The notes below the pieces were generated by a model. The model did no database searches. It saw only the letters and a program-made list of their open reading frames with translations, and was not told the origin of the DNA. Positions 42,195 through 51,368 of a DNA stretch of 64,000 bases are shown here, piece by piece. Source of the DNA: CAZWLY01 sp964634465 (GTDB lineage Bacteria; Desulfobacterota; Desulfarculia; G963662305); NCBI GenBank assembly GCA_964634465.1, contig CAZWLY010000005.1, positions 124,001 through 188,000 of the forward strand, written 5' to 3'. The position numbers were made by a program, and so were the translations under genes. How positions within the stretch are numbered: position 1 is the first letter of the stretch; each line of letters opens with the position of its first letter.

Positions 42195-42635
42195 GTGGCG
42201 GGAACGGCGACCGAAAAAGACGAGCGGCGTCGCCGAATGATCCGGTCTCGATGGGGTGTCGGGTTGCTGGTGCTGACGGTCCTGATCGTCATGGCCGACT
42301 TCAGTTGGCGAAAGAGCGAGCTGTGGACCAACCTGGGCGCGGCCGACCTGGCCGGTGAGGCGGAGAGGCGCCTCGACGGGCTCAAGGAGTACCTGCCTTC
42401 CCGGGGCGAGGTCGGCTATCTGACCGACTGCGAACCGGGCGGCGAACTCTTCGGCCGATTCATCGTCACCCAGTACGTCATCGCGCCGGCAATCCTGGTC
42501 GAAGGCGCCGGACCAGACCTCGTCATCGGCGATTTCAAGGGCCGAGTGGACGTGGCGGCTCTCTGCCGGGCCAACGGTCTCGAACTGGTCCGGGATTTCG
42601 GCGGCGGGGTGATGCTCTTTCGGAGAGTGAAGTGA
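42195..42635 (+). CDS. Small single-pass membrane protein of unknown function
   Basis: 146 residues from GTG 42195. A basic N-terminus (KDERRRRMIRSRW) and one hydrophobic helix (about 21-36) suggest an inner-membrane anchor with the rest outside. The soluble part contains GEVGYLTDCEPGGELFGRFIVTQYVIAP (quoted in segments: GEVGYLT, RFIVTQYVIAP) and VIGDFKG, a pattern also seen in small proteins beside membrane glycosyltransferases, though I cannot name the family. Its stop overlaps the next membrane-protein gene by four bases, so the two are coupled and may form a complex. Confidence 0.75.
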   Translation: MAGTATEKDERRRRMIRSRWGVGLLVLTVLIVMADFSWRKSELWTNLGAADLAGEAERRLDGLKEYLPSRGEVGYLTDCEPGGELFGRFIVTQYVIAPAILVEGAGPDLVIGDFKGRVDVAALCRANGLELVRDFGGGVMLFRRVK

Positions 42636-44011
42636 CGGCTTTGGTCTGGCTGCCGGCCCTGGGCGCGCCGCTGTTGCTCGGCTTCTTCCTGGTTTCCAGC
42701 CTGACCGGCGGGGGAGTGCTGCTCCGGGCCAGCCTGGGCGCGGCGGCCGGCCTGGGCCTGACCGGCTGGCTGATGGTCCTTTTCCTGGTCCTCGGCGGCG
42801 GAGGCGGATTCGGTTTCGCTTGGCTGGAATTGGCGTTGCTGGCCGGTTTGGCGTGGCTGCGCTTCACGACCGGGAGGGAAGCAGACCGCTTCCCGGAGCC
42901 GGGCCCCTGGACCAGACAAGACGCCCTCCTATGCCTGATCCTGGTCGTGACGGCGGCGGCGGGCGCGTATCTTTTCGTGCTCTTCACCTTGGACAAGCCC
43001 CACGGCGACTTCGACGCCTGGTGGCACTGGAACGCCAGGGCCCGCTTCATCTTTCGCGGCGGCGGGCATTGGACCGACTACTTCTCCACCTTCGACAAGT
43101 ACTACTACATCCGCGACTACCCGATGATGCTGCCGGCGCTCGTGGCCAGGCTGTGGCGCTGGCTCGGCTCGGAAACCCTTCTCGGGCCTAGCCTCATCGC
43201 CTTTTTGTTCACCGCCGCCGCGGCCACGCTGCTCTACTCCGGCGTGGCCGCCTTCCGGGGCCGGAGCCAGGCCCTACTGGCGGTCATCCTGTTGACCGGG
43301 GTGCCCAATTTCGCCAAGATCGGCTCCTACCAGATCGGGGACATGCCCTTGAGCCTCTTCATCCTCTCCTCTCTGGTCGCACTCCGCCTCATCGACCGCC
43401 GGGAGGCCGCTCCCCGCCGCCTGGCCGCCCTGGCCGGGATCATGACCGGTTTGACCTGCTGGGCCAAAAACGAGGGTCTCGTCTTTCTGTTCGCCGTGAT
43501 CCTGGCCCGGGCGGTCGTCTTGGCCGGCCGGAGGCGATGGCGCTCGCTCGTCGATGAGGCGCTGTTCTTCTCCCTGGGTCTGGCCCCCGTCCTGGCCGCG
43601 TTGATCTACTTCAAGCTGACCTACGCCTGGGCCAACGTCCATCTGGTCGGCCTCTCTCCGGCCGATATCCTGACCAGGCTGACCGACCTCGGCCGGCACT
43701 GGATAGTCATCGGCCACCTGGCCCAAGTCCTGACCCCGCTCCTCGTCCTGGCCGTCTATCTGGCCCTGCTCGGCCCCAGGCCCGGCGCCTGGCGACGGCC
43801 GGGAATCATGACCGGCTGGCTGGCCTTGCTGTTCACCCTGGCCGGCTACTACGCCGTCTATCTGATCCAGGATCCGGACTGGCTGGAGTTCCGTCTGATC
43901 AACTCCAAGGAGCGGCTGATGATGCACCTGTGGCCGGCCACCCTCTTCATCTACTTCCAGATCGTGAACGAGCCGGTGTTGGGTCTCTCCGCCGAGCCCG
44001 AACCGGCCTAA
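42632..44011 (+). CDS. Polytopic membrane protein, probable GT39-like glycosyltransferase
   Basis: 459 residues from GTG 42632, overlapping the previous stop. About eleven hydrophobic helices. The first large loop has DKPHGDFDAWWHWNARARF (about 126-144), with the acidic residue and Trp/Asn pattern seen at the active site of PMT/ArnT-type transferases, followed by YYIRDYPMMLPALVARLW. The second segment QIGDMPLS is also like that superfamily. It would transfer a sugar from a polyprenyl-phosphate donor on the outer face of the inner membrane. Family assignment is by pattern only. Confidence 0.72.
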   Translation: MTALVWLPALGAPLLLGFFLVSSLTGGGVLLRASLGAAAGLGLTGWLMVLFLVLGGGGGFGFAWLELALLAGLAWLRFTTGREADRFPEPGPWTRQDALLCLILVVTAAAGAYLFVLFTLDKPHGDFDAWWHWNARARFIFRGGGHWTDYFSTFDKYYYIRDYPMMLPALVARLWRWLGSETLLGPSLIAFLFTAAAATLLYSGVAAFRGRSQALLAVILLTGVPNFAKIGSYQIGDMPLSLFILSSLVALRLIDRREAAPRRLAALAGIMTGLTCWAKNEGLVFLFAVILARAVVLAGRRRWRSLVDEALFFSLGLAPVLAALIYFKLTYAWANVHLVGLSPADILTRLTDLGRHWIVIGHLAQVLTPLLVLAVYLALLGPRPGAWRRPGIMTGWLALLFTLAGYYAVYLIQDPDWLEFRLINSKERLMMHLWPATLFIYFQIVNEPVLGLSAEPEPA

Positions 44012-44095
44012 AGCCCTTGCCGGATCGTTCGGGACGGTGTTAAGCTCTGGCCCGACGGCGGCCGTGGGCCGGATTGGCTTGGAAGCGAGGTCGGC

Positions 44096-45727
44096 TTGAT
44101 CGAGCGAGAACGGGAAGCCGGAGCCGATACCCCGGAGGCGCGGGAGAAGCATCCCCTGCTGGCCGGGGAGTTGTGGTTTATCGTCCTGGCCGGGCTGGCG
44201 GTGCGCATCCTCGTCGCCTGGTTGACTGCCGTCGTCAATCCCGACGGCACGCTCTACATCCACCAGGCCCGGGCCGTCTACTACGGGCTGTGGGATCAGC
44301 TCACCAGTTGCGATTACGGCATAGTCCACGTCTCCAACTACCCCTTTCTCATCGCCGGGGCCTATGCCCTCATCGGCGACTGGGTGGCGGCGGCCAAGTC
44401 GATCTCCATCCTTTTCGGCGCCTTGACCATCGTCCCCATCTACCTCCTGGCCCGAAGATTCTTTGACCGGCGGATAAGCTGGCTGACTGCACTCAGCTAT
44501 GCCTTGATCCCGGAGTTGGCCTTCTCCAGCGCCCAAGTGCTCAGGGATCCCATCTTCTGGTTTTTCCTGAGTCTGGGGCTGTACTTCTTCATCCTGGCCC
44601 TGGAGCGGGAGGACGGCCGGGGAGCCGGGCCGTACCTGGCGCTGGCCGCCCTGGCCTTTCTCGTCGCCGCGTGGGCCCGAATCGAGGCCGTGCTCTTCAT
44701 CGGCCTCTCGGCCGGCTTCCTCCTCCTGCCGGGCCAGCCGGGCAAACTCCGCTCCCTGATCTCGTTCGTCGGCCCCCTCGCCCTGACAGCGGCGGCGGCG
44801 CTGGCCTGGCTGTCCCTGACCGATCATTCCGCCGGCCCGGTGATCCCCCAAGATGGGATGACCATCCTCACCCAACCGCTGAGCAGACTCCTGGAACTGC
44901 GCCAAACGCTTTTCGATCTCCGCTACAATCCGCCGGCCGGCCTGACGCCCGACTTCCTGACCTGGGCCGGCGACACCATCTGGCTCATCGCCCTGGCCGC
45001 CGTGGTCCACACCACCATGGAGACCTTCTTCTACCCCTTCTTCGGGCTGGCCCTCATCGGCTTGATCGGTCTCGGCTTCAAACTGAAGACCGACCGCCGG
45101 GTCCTCTACTTAAGCCTTCTGGCCGGCCTGTCGCTCATCGCTCTCTACATCGGCGTCATCGCCACCTGGTTCACCATCAGGCGCTACTGGGTGCTGGTCA
45201 TCCTGGCTTCGTTCGTCTTCCTGGGTTTCGGCCTGGAAAACGCTCTGGCCTATCTCGGCAGCCGATTCAGGATCGCCGGCAAGACCGCCGCCGCCATCGC
45301 CTGCGCGGCGATCGTCCTGGTGTCGCTGCCCAAAAGCCTAGTTCCCCACGAGACGGACAAGGCGGTCTACAAGGACATCGGGCTGACCGTCGCCCGAATG
45401 GAAGGGAGCGGCAGAGCGATCAGCATCGTGGCCACCGGCCCATCCTCCGCCCTGTCCTGGGCCATCTTCTACGCCAACCTCGACTACAGGGGCGCGCCCT
45501 GCCCTCGGCCGGACGAGGCCGTCCTGGCTTCCTTTAGGGGAAAGAACGGGAGCGAGCTGGTGGGCAAGCTCAAGGCCGGCGAGGTCGATTACTTCCTGTG
45601 GCTGGAGCGACAGTGGCCGGCCGCGGCGGCCTTTCTGGCCGAGGGCGATCCCCCAGCCGGGCTGACCGAAGTCGGCCGCTGGAGCCACCCCGACAACCTG
45701 CGGATGATCCTGTTCAGGGTCGAGTAG
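44096..45727 (+). CDS. GT39/ArnT-type membrane glycosyltransferase
   Basis: 543 residues from TTG 44096 (MIEREREAGADT). After a first helix, the loop NPDGTLYIHQARAVYYG (about 42-58) carries the Asp of the PMT-type catalytic site; SNYPFLIAGAYALIGD, then ILFGALTIVPIYLLARRFFDRR and PELAFSSAQVLRDPIFWFFLS (by segments) follow the family pattern. About ten helices to residue 400, then a soluble C-terminal domain of about 130 residues. This family uses polyprenyl-phosphate sugars to glycosylate lipids or proteins. It lies between another membrane transferase and a GT2 gene. Confidence 0.85.
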   Translation: MIEREREAGADTPEAREKHPLLAGELWFIVLAGLAVRILVAWLTAVVNPDGTLYIHQARAVYYGLWDQLTSCDYGIVHVSNYPFLIAGAYALIGDWVAAAKSISILFGALTIVPIYLLARRFFDRRISWLTALSYALIPELAFSSAQVLRDPIFWFFLSLGLYFFILALEREDGRGAGPYLALAALAFLVAAWARIEAVLFIGLSAGFLLLPGQPGKLRSLISFVGPLALTAAAALAWLSLTDHSAGPVIPQDGMTILTQPLSRLLELRQTLFDLRYNPPAGLTPDFLTWAGDTIWLIALAAVVHTTMETFFYPFFGLALIGLIGLGFKLKTDRRVLYLSLLAGLSLIALYIGVIATWFTIRRYWVLVILASFVFLGFGLENALAYLGSRFRIAGKTAAAIACAAIVLVSLPKSLVPHETDKAVYKDIGLTVARMEGSGRAISIVATGPSSALSWAIFYANLDYRGAPCPRPDEAVLASFRGKNGSELVGKLKAGEVDYFLWLERQWPAAAAFLAEGDPPAGLTEVGRWSHPDNLRMILFRVE

Positions 45728-45739
45728 GCGGCCGATACG

Positions 45740-46729
45740 ATGGCGGACCGTTTCCTGGCCTCGGTGCTCATCCCCTGTCTCGACCGATCCGAGGGTCTGG
45801 CCGGATGTCTGGACAGCCTGTTCGATCCAACCCTGGCTGGCCGGATCGAATGGCTGATCCTCCTCGGCCGGGAAAGCGGCTCGGCCCGCCGAACGGTCGA
45901 TGAATTCCGGAAACGAATCCCCAACCTGGAGGCGGCGGACTGCCCCTACCCCAGCCGCGCCCAGGCCCTCAATTTGGGATTGAGCCTGGCCCGGGGGCAT
46001 TACATCGTCCCGGTCGACCCCGAGGCGAGCTACCCGCCCGGCTATCTTGCGGCGATGATCGACCGCCTGGCCGAAACCGGCGCCCAGGGCGTGGCCGGCC
46101 GAATGACCTTTGCCGGAGCCGATCGCTTCGGCCGGGCCGCGGCCAGGGCGATGACCCTGACCCGACCGGTCCTTTTCGGCCGCGGCGGGCCGGACCGTGG
46201 TCTGGTTTCGGCCTATCCCAAGACCGTCTTCACCACTCTCGGCCCGTTCGACCCCGAGGTCTCGCCCGATGAGCAGGCCGAATTCGAGCTGCGGATCAGG
46301 CGCTCCGGAGGACGGGTGTATGAAACCGGCTCTCTGGCCGCCGTCAGGCGGCTCAGCCTCGATCCCGCCCGGTTGATCCGGCTGAGCTACCGTTTCGGCC
46401 AGGGCCGGGCCCTGACCGCCTTCAAACACGGCCGCCTGCCCCGAGCCGGGCAGAGATTGCCCGTCGCCGTCCTGACCGGACTGGTCTTGAGCCTGATCCT
46501 GACACCGGCCCAGCCCTGGCTGCTTGCGACCTGGGCCGTCTACCTGGCCGCCGCTCTCCTGACCGGCTTGGCCAACGCCAAGGACGGGCCGGAGGGGCCG
46601 GTCGGCGCCGTCGAGTTGGCCCTGGCCCTGGTGATCGTCCAACTGGGCTGGGCGGTCGGCTTCGTCAGCCGGGCGCTGGGCAGGCGGCCGAAGTGGTGGT
46701 CGCCGCCCACCGACCGACCCTTCGGCTGA
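45740..46729 (+). CDS. Family 2-like glycosyltransferase with C-terminal transmembrane helices
   Basis: 329 residues. The N-terminal GT-A region (ASVLIPCLDRSEGLAGCLDSLFDP) is recognisable, with RAQALNLGLSLARGHYIVPVDPEASYPPGYL carrying the substitute for the DxD motif (VDPEA). FDPEVSPDEQAEFELRIR is the usual acceptor-side segment. Two or three hydrophobic helices lie at about 250-310. It begins 12 bp after the GT39-type gene and is likely in the same transcript. The divergent metal motif leaves open whether it is an active transferase. Confidence 0.8.
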   Translation: MADRFLASVLIPCLDRSEGLAGCLDSLFDPTLAGRIEWLILLGRESGSARRTVDEFRKRIPNLEAADCPYPSRAQALNLGLSLARGHYIVPVDPEASYPPGYLAAMIDRLAETGAQGVAGRMTFAGADRFGRAAARAMTLTRPVLFGRGGPDRGLVSAYPKTVFTTLGPFDPEVSPDEQAEFELRIRRSGGRVYETGSLAAVRRLSLDPARLIRLSYRFGQGRALTAFKHGRLPRAGQRLPVAVLTGLVLSLILTPAQPWLLATWAVYLAAALLTGLANAKDGPEGPVGAVELALALVIVQLGWAVGFVSRALGRRPKWWSPPTDRPFG

Positions 46730-46833
46730 GACCGCCACGGTCTCGAACGAGAGCGGGCAACCGCCGCCGGAGGCTTTCGGCCAGAGGAAACCGGAGGCTG
46801 ATTTTCCGCGCTTGAATGGGGTAGAATCAGAAT

Positions 46834-47460
46834 ATGAGCGACAAGAACCACGACCAAAACCGCGAGTTGCACAACCTGGCCCAACGGGCGACCTTCAACG
46901 AGACGGTGGAATTTTTCGACCAACCGCTGCCCCACGAGATCGTCGGTCGGCTCAAGGAGATCGTGGCCGCGGCCGAGATTCAACCGGGCGACGCCATCCT
47001 GGACGTGGGCACCGGCACCGGCGCGTTGATCGAGCACATCCTGCCCTTCAAGCCGGGCCGGATCATCGGTTGCGACCTTTCGCCCAAGATGCTCAAGCGC
47101 ATGGGCGAACGCTTCCCTCAGGCCGAGCGGATATTGGGCGACGTGACCGACCTGACCCTGCCCGACGCCGCGCTGGACGTGGTCTTCATGAACGCCATGT
47201 TTTCCAACGTGGCCGACAAGCCGGCGGCGCTGAAAAACATCGCCCGGATGCTGAAAGGCGGCGGCCGGGTGGTCGTCTCCCACCCCGAGGGGCGCAACTT
47301 CATCATCAAGCTCAAGCCCCACGTGCCCTTCCACCTGGACCCGTTGCCCAGTGAGGACGAGTGGCGCGAAATGTTGGCCTCCCATCCCCTGACGCCGAGC
47401 TACTTCCTCGACGCGCCGCGCCAGTACATCGCCGTCGCCATTCGGGACAAGCGCAGCTAG
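46834..47460 (+). CDS. Class I SAM-dependent methyltransferase
   Basis: 208 residues with motif I ILDVGTGTGALIEHIL (about 53-68), the acidic residue at the end of strand 2 (IIGCDLSPKML), and the motif LDVVFMNAMFSNVADK corresponding to motif II/III, followed by LKNIARMLKGGGRVVVSHPEGR. This resembles UbiE/Methyltransf_11 small-molecule methyltransferases. It may methylate a glycan component or, since it lies about 0.9 kb before a menaquinone operon, a quinone; the UbiE/MenG signature is not strong enough to decide. Ribosome site weak. Confidence 0.85.
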   Translation: MSDKNHDQNRELHNLAQRATFNETVEFFDQPLPHEIVGRLKEIVAAAEIQPGDAILDVGTGTGALIEHILPFKPGRIIGCDLSPKMLKRMGERFPQAERILGDVTDLTLPDAALDVVFMNAMFSNVADKPAALKNIARMLKGGGRVVVSHPEGRNFIIKLKPHVPFHLDPLPSEDEWREMLASHPLTPSYFLDAPRQYIAVAIRDKRS

Positions 47461-47601
47461 ACGAGGGACGACCGAGCGTGCGTAAAGGCTAAAGAGCGTG
47501 ACTCAAGGCGACTGAAAAGACGGCTTCAAGGCCTCGATCGAAGGGCCGGCCGGCCGATAAAACCCCACCCCGGCCTGGAATTGAGGGCCGGCGCAGCAGA
47601 G

Positions 47602-48159
47602 CTAAAACGTTCCGCCCTTGAAGAACCAGAAGAAGGCGTTTAAGACCAAGGCGTGATCGATCTCGCCCGAGGCGACCAGCTTGGGGATGTCGGCCACCGG
47701 CCGCAGTTCGACGGCGATGTCCTCGGCCGGGTCGAGGTGGCGCCGTTCGCCCGGCTCGACCCCCTCGATCAGATAGGTGTAGCAGGTGTTGGTCAGAAAG
47801 GCTGGGTTGGGCTTGACCCGGCCGATCTCCCTGGCCCGGCCGCCGACGAAGCCGGTCTCTTCCCTCAACTCCCGACAAGCCGCCTGCTGCGGCGTGTCGC
47901 CGAGCTCGATCAACCCGCCGGGAATCTCCAAGGTCACCTCCCGGGTCCCGAAGCGGTACTGGCGAATGAGGACCATCTCTTCCGCCTTGGTCAGGGCGAT
48001 GACGTTGACCCAGTCGGGTGATTCCAGGATGTGGAAGGGGTGGGTCAGACCGTTTCTGGGATTCCTGGCGATATCGGTTCTCAAGCTGAAGATACGAGTC
48101 GAGACTTCGGTCCGGGAGTCGATGACCGGCCAAGGTTCGACGATCTTGGGGGCGCTCAT
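47602..48159 (-). CDS. Nudix hydrolase, ADP-ribose pyrophosphatase-like
   Basis: 185 residues. The Nudix box GGLIELGDTPQQAACRELREETGFVGG is complete (GX5EX7REUXEEXGU) at about 89-115, quoted here by its ends GGLIELGD and RELREETGFVG. The preceding VLIRQYRFGTREVTLEIPGG is the pattern of NudF-type ADP-ribose pyrophosphatases. It would hydrolyse nucleoside diphosphate derivatives to clean up or recycle them. ATG at 48159 follows TCAGGAGCC. Convergent with the methyltransferase and divergent from mqnE. Confidence 0.9.
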   Translation of the reverse strand: MSAPKIVEPWPVIDSRTEVSTRIFSLRTDIARNPRNGLTHPFHILESPDWVNVIALTKAEEMVLIRQYRFGTREVTLEIPGGLIELGDTPQQAACRELREETGFVGGRAREIGRVKPNPAFLTNTCYTYLIEGVEPGERRHLDPAEDIAVELRPVADIPKLVASGEIDHALVLNAFFWFFKGGTF

Positions 48160-48245
48160 GGGCTGGCTCCTGAGAGTGAAGTGTGGCAGAGGATACCCAA
48201 CCGAGGGGGGAGGGTCAAGCTCCGGCCGCCGGGGTGCGAATTGAC

Positions 48246-48273
48246 TTGCCTTCCCCTCGATCCGGGGTTATAT
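48246..48273 (+). promoter_or_regulatory. Sigma-70-like promoter for the mqnE operon
   Basis: TTGCCT (48246-48251), a 16-bp spacer and TTATAT (48268-48273), placing the start of transcription near 48280, some 50 bases before the chosen mqnE start. AT-rich bases follow. Confidence 0.5.
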
Positions 48274-48328
48274 TGTCAAACTTGATATCGTGTAGTGATT
48301 GAACCATTTAACTTTACAGGTAAATCAG

Positions 48329-49462
48329 GTGACCGACTGGTCAACTATCGGCCTCGATCCCACGGACGTCCTGGCCCGGATGAGCGACCCGGAGCTTCGC
48401 AAGGCGGGCGAAAAATTCTTTGCCGGCCAGCGGCTCGATTTCGACGACGGGCTGGCCTTGCTGGCCACCGACGACTTGAACGGCCTCGGCCGCCTGGCCC
48501 TGGCCGAGCGGCGGCGGCGCTACGGCGAGAAGGCCTTTTATATCGCCAACCACCACCTCAATTACACCAACGTCTGCGTCAACGGGTGTAAGTTCTGTGC
48601 TTTCCAGCGGCCCCAGGGCCACGCCGAGGGATATCTCCTCTCCCCCGAGGAGGCGGCCGAGCGCATCGCCGCGGCCGAAATCGACGGACTCAAGGAGGTC
48701 CATCTGGTCGGGGCGATCAACCCCGAGCCGGAGTTCGACTACTACCTGAACCTGCTCAGAGCTCTGGCCGCGGCCAGGCCGGGGATAAAGCTCAAGGCCT
48801 TCACCGCCGTGGAGATCGACCACATCGCGGCCAAGGCCGGCTTGTCCATCGCCGAGTGCTTGGCCAGGCTCCAGGCGGCCGGGCTAGAGGCCATGCCCGG
48901 CGGCGGGGCCGAGGTCTTCTCCGAGCGGGTCAGAAAGCGCCTCTTTCCCCGAAAGATCAGCGGCGACAGATGGTTGGAGATCCACGCCGTCGCCCATGAG
49001 CTGGGCCTCGGGACCAACGCCACCTTGCTTTTCGGCCACTTGGAGACCCTCAAGGAGCGGGTGGAGCATCTGCTCACGTTGCGCGACCTGCAGGATGAAT
49101 CCGGCGGGTTCAGAGCGATGATCCCTCTCGCTTTCCACCCGACCAACACCGAGCTGGGCCGGCTTCCCGGCCCAACCGGAACGGACATCCTAAAGACCAT
49201 CGCCGCCTGCCGCCTGATTCTGGACAACTTTCCCCACATCAAGGCCTATTGGGTCATGCTTGGACCCAAGTTGACCCAGGTCGCCTTGAGCTTCGGAGCC
49301 GACGACCTGGAAGGGACCATCGTCAAGGAAAAAATCACCCACCAGGCCGGCGCCCGGACGGCCGAGGGCATGAGCCGCTCCGAGCTGGAGGCGCTCATCC
49401 GTGAAGCTGGGTATACGCCCATGGAACGCGACACCTTCCACCGGGCGGTGGAGGCGGCATGA
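48329..49462 (+). CDS. mqnE: Aminodeoxyfutalosine synthase (radical SAM)
   Basis: 377 residues from GTG 48329; a TTG at 48299 is an alternative start and has no better ribosome site. The radical SAM motif CVNGCKFCAF (CxxxCxxC) follows NHHLNYTNV. It adds the SAM-derived adenosyl radical to 3-[(1-carboxyvinyl)oxy]benzoate, made by MqnA, giving aminodeoxyfutalosine. The segment PGGGAEVFSERVRKRL and the C-terminal GADDLEGTIVKEKITHQAGA are shared by MqnE and MqnC and by cofactor F420 FbiC/CofH, but the mqnE-mqnC-mqnA order identifies it. It overlaps mqnC by four bases. Confidence 0.94.
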   Translation: MTDWSTIGLDPTDVLARMSDPELRKAGEKFFAGQRLDFDDGLALLATDDLNGLGRLALAERRRRYGEKAFYIANHHLNYTNVCVNGCKFCAFQRPQGHAEGYLLSPEEAAERIAAAEIDGLKEVHLVGAINPEPEFDYYLNLLRALAAARPGIKLKAFTAVEIDHIAAKAGLSIAECLARLQAAGLEAMPGGGAEVFSERVRKRLFPRKISGDRWLEIHAVAHELGLGTNATLLFGHLETLKERVEHLLTLRDLQDESGGFRAMIPLAFHPTNTELGRLPGPTGTDILKTIAACRLILDNFPHIKAYWVMLGPKLTQVALSFGADDLEGTIVKEKITHQAGARTAEGMSRSELEALIREAGYTPMERDTFHRAVEAA

Positions 49463-50523
49463 AGTTAAGTCGGGCTATCGCCCAGGTCGATTCGGGACGG
49501 CGGATCGGCTTCAAGGCGGCCGAGACGCTTTACAGGGAAGCCGACCTGTTGCTCCTGGGCCAGTTGGCCCACTCGGTCAGGATGCGCCTCAATCCCGAAT
49601 CAAAGGTCACTTACGCCGTCGATCGGAACATCAACTACACCAACGTTTGTGTCTCGAGCTGCCGGTTCTGCGCCTTTTGGCGGCCCAAAGACAGTCCTGA
49701 CGCCTACGTCCTCGATCGCGACCAACTGGCCCAAAAGATTGAGGAAACCAAGGCCCTGGGCGGAACCCACATCCTGTTTCAAGGCGGCCATCATCCCGAC
49801 CTGGACCTGGAGTGGCACCTGAGCACGGTTCGCTTCATCCGGAGCCTGGGCATGGGCATCCACGGCTATTCACCGCCGGAGATCATCTACTTCGCCCAGC
49901 GAGCCGGCCTGTCCGTGGAGGCGGTCATCGCCCGCTTCATCGAGGCCGGTCTGGGCTCCATTCCCGGCGGCGGGGCCGAGATTCTGGTCGATCGCGTCCG
50001 CCGCCGGGTCGCACCGGGCAAGGCCGCCAGTCGGGACTGGTTGGCGGTCATGGCCGCCGCCCACAAACTTGGGCTGAAAACCACGGCGACGATGATGTTC
50101 GGCCACCTGGAGACGCTCAAGGAACGGCTGGCCCACCTGTTCAGGCTGCGCCGCCTCCAGGACGAAACCGGCGGTTTCACCGCCTTCATCCCCTGGCCGT
50201 TCCAGCCGGAGAACACCGGCATCCCCTTGAGGCCGGCGGGCGGAACCGACTACCTGCGCACCCTGGCCGTCGCCCGCCTGGTGCTGGACAACTTCCCTCA
50301 CCTCCAGGCCTCGTGGGTCACCCAGGGGCCCCATCTCGGTCAGGTGGCCTTGCGCTTCGGGGCCGACGATCTCGGCTCGACCATGATCGAGGAGAACGTG
50401 GTCGCCGCGGCCGGGGTCAGCCACCGACTTAGCGAGGCGGAGATGATCCGTTTGATCAACGAAGCCGGGTTCACGGCCAACCAGCGCGACGTTTATTACA
50501 ACCCGGTCGAGAGGGATAAATGA
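49459..50523 (+). CDS. mqnC: Cyclic dehypoxanthinyl futalosine synthase (radical SAM)
   Basis: 354 residues, ATG overlapping mqnE. Cluster motif CVSSCRFCAFWR preceded by DRNINYTNV. Paralogous to MqnE, with GGTHILFQGGHHPDLDLEWH and IPGGGAEILVDRVRRRVAPGK. It cyclises dehypoxanthine futalosine, which MqnB makes, to the next naphthoquinone precursor. It ends with a four-base overlap with mqnA. The MqnE and MqnC labels follow from the motif (FWRPKDSP, MqnC-like, against FQRPQGHAEGY, MqnE-like) and could in principle be swapped, but the pair is sure. Confidence 0.94.
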   Translation: MKLSRAIAQVDSGRRIGFKAAETLYREADLLLLGQLAHSVRMRLNPESKVTYAVDRNINYTNVCVSSCRFCAFWRPKDSPDAYVLDRDQLAQKIEETKALGGTHILFQGGHHPDLDLEWHLSTVRFIRSLGMGIHGYSPPEIIYFAQRAGLSVEAVIARFIEAGLGSIPGGGAEILVDRVRRRVAPGKAASRDWLAVMAAAHKLGLKTTATMMFGHLETLKERLAHLFRLRRLQDETGGFTAFIPWPFQPENTGIPLRPAGGTDYLRTLAVARLVLDNFPHLQASWVTQGPHLGQVALRFGADDLGSTMIEENVVAAAGVSHRLSEAEMIRLINEAGFTANQRDVYYNPVERDK

Positions 50524-51368
50524 TAATCGGTCGTCTTGGTTTAACCAGTTATATCAATACCTTGCCAGCAGACTGGGGCCTGGTCGGCGGCGGCCTCGAT
50601 AGTTTGGTGGACACTGCCAGCGGTCCGCCGACGAGACTCAACCGACTTTTGGCCGGGGCCGAGCTGGACGTCAGCGCCGTCTCCGTCGCCGCCGCCTTCG
50701 ACCACGCCGACGAATGGCTGATCTTCGATCACCTGTGTCTCGGCTGCCGGGGAGAGGTGGGCAGCGTAATCCTCTTCTCCGAGCGTCCGGTGGGCCGGCT
50801 GGCCGGCGAGAACATCGCCGTCACCTCGGAGTCGGCCACCTCGGTCCGCTTGTTGGAGATCCTGCTCAAACGCCACTGGCGGGTCAAGGCCAGCTTGGCG
50901 CCGGAAGACGTCGATTCTCCGGCCCGCCTGCTCATCGGCGATGCGGCCCTGAAACTGGCTCAGGCCAAACCCGGCGGATACACCTATGATCTGGGCCGGG
51001 CCTGGCGCGAGCTGACCGGCTTGGGTTTCGTCTTCGCCGTCTGGTGCATCAGGAGGGCCTTTGCCCATGAACATCCAGAAGCAGCATGGGCTATCTATCA
51101 TTTATTGTCCCTGTCCCGCTCGTTGGGCCGCTTGGAACACCAGGCGGCCGTCGAGCGCGGGGCCGCGGCCACCGGACTCGACGAGGCGATCATCAGGGAA
51201 TACTTCGCCAAGTTGGTCTATGATATGGACGGGTTCATGTGGACCGGCCTGGATAAGTTCGCCCGCTGGTTGGGTTTCGATTCCACTAAGCTGAAGCTCT
51301 TTGGGCCGGTGCGCCAGCCGGCGTCAATTACGGAATCGGTTTACCTGGGAGGCGAAGGTGGCCTTTGA
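50520..51368 (+). CDS. mqnA: Chorismate dehydratase
   Basis: 282 residues with the periplasmic-binding-protein-like fold of MqnA: IGRLGLTSYINTLP at the start, DVSAVSVAAAF and GEVGSVILFSERPV in the middle, and LIGDAALKLA. It dehydrates chorismate to 3-[(1-carboxyvinyl)oxy]benzoate, the first step of the futalosine route. ATGA overlap with mqnC; the next gene starts inside its last eleven bases. Confidence 0.93.
   Translation: MIIGRLGLTSYINTLPADWGLVGGGLDSLVDTASGPPTRLNRLLAGAELDVSAVSVAAAFDHADEWLIFDHLCLGCRGEVGSVILFSERPVGRLAGENIAVTSESATSVRLLEILLKRHWRVKASLAPEDVDSPARLLIGDAALKLAQAKPGGYTYDLGRAWRELTGLGFVFAVWCIRRAFAHEHPEAAWAIYHLLSLSRSLGRLEHQAAVERGAAATGLDEAIIREYFAKLVYDMDGFMWTGLDKFARWLGFDSTKLKLFGPVRQPASITESVYLGGEGGL

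Noticed and set aside
47489..48133. A 214-residue minus-strand frame overlapping the Nudix gene.
   Set aside because: Overlaps the Nudix gene in another frame; the latter has a complete Nudix box and ribosome site.
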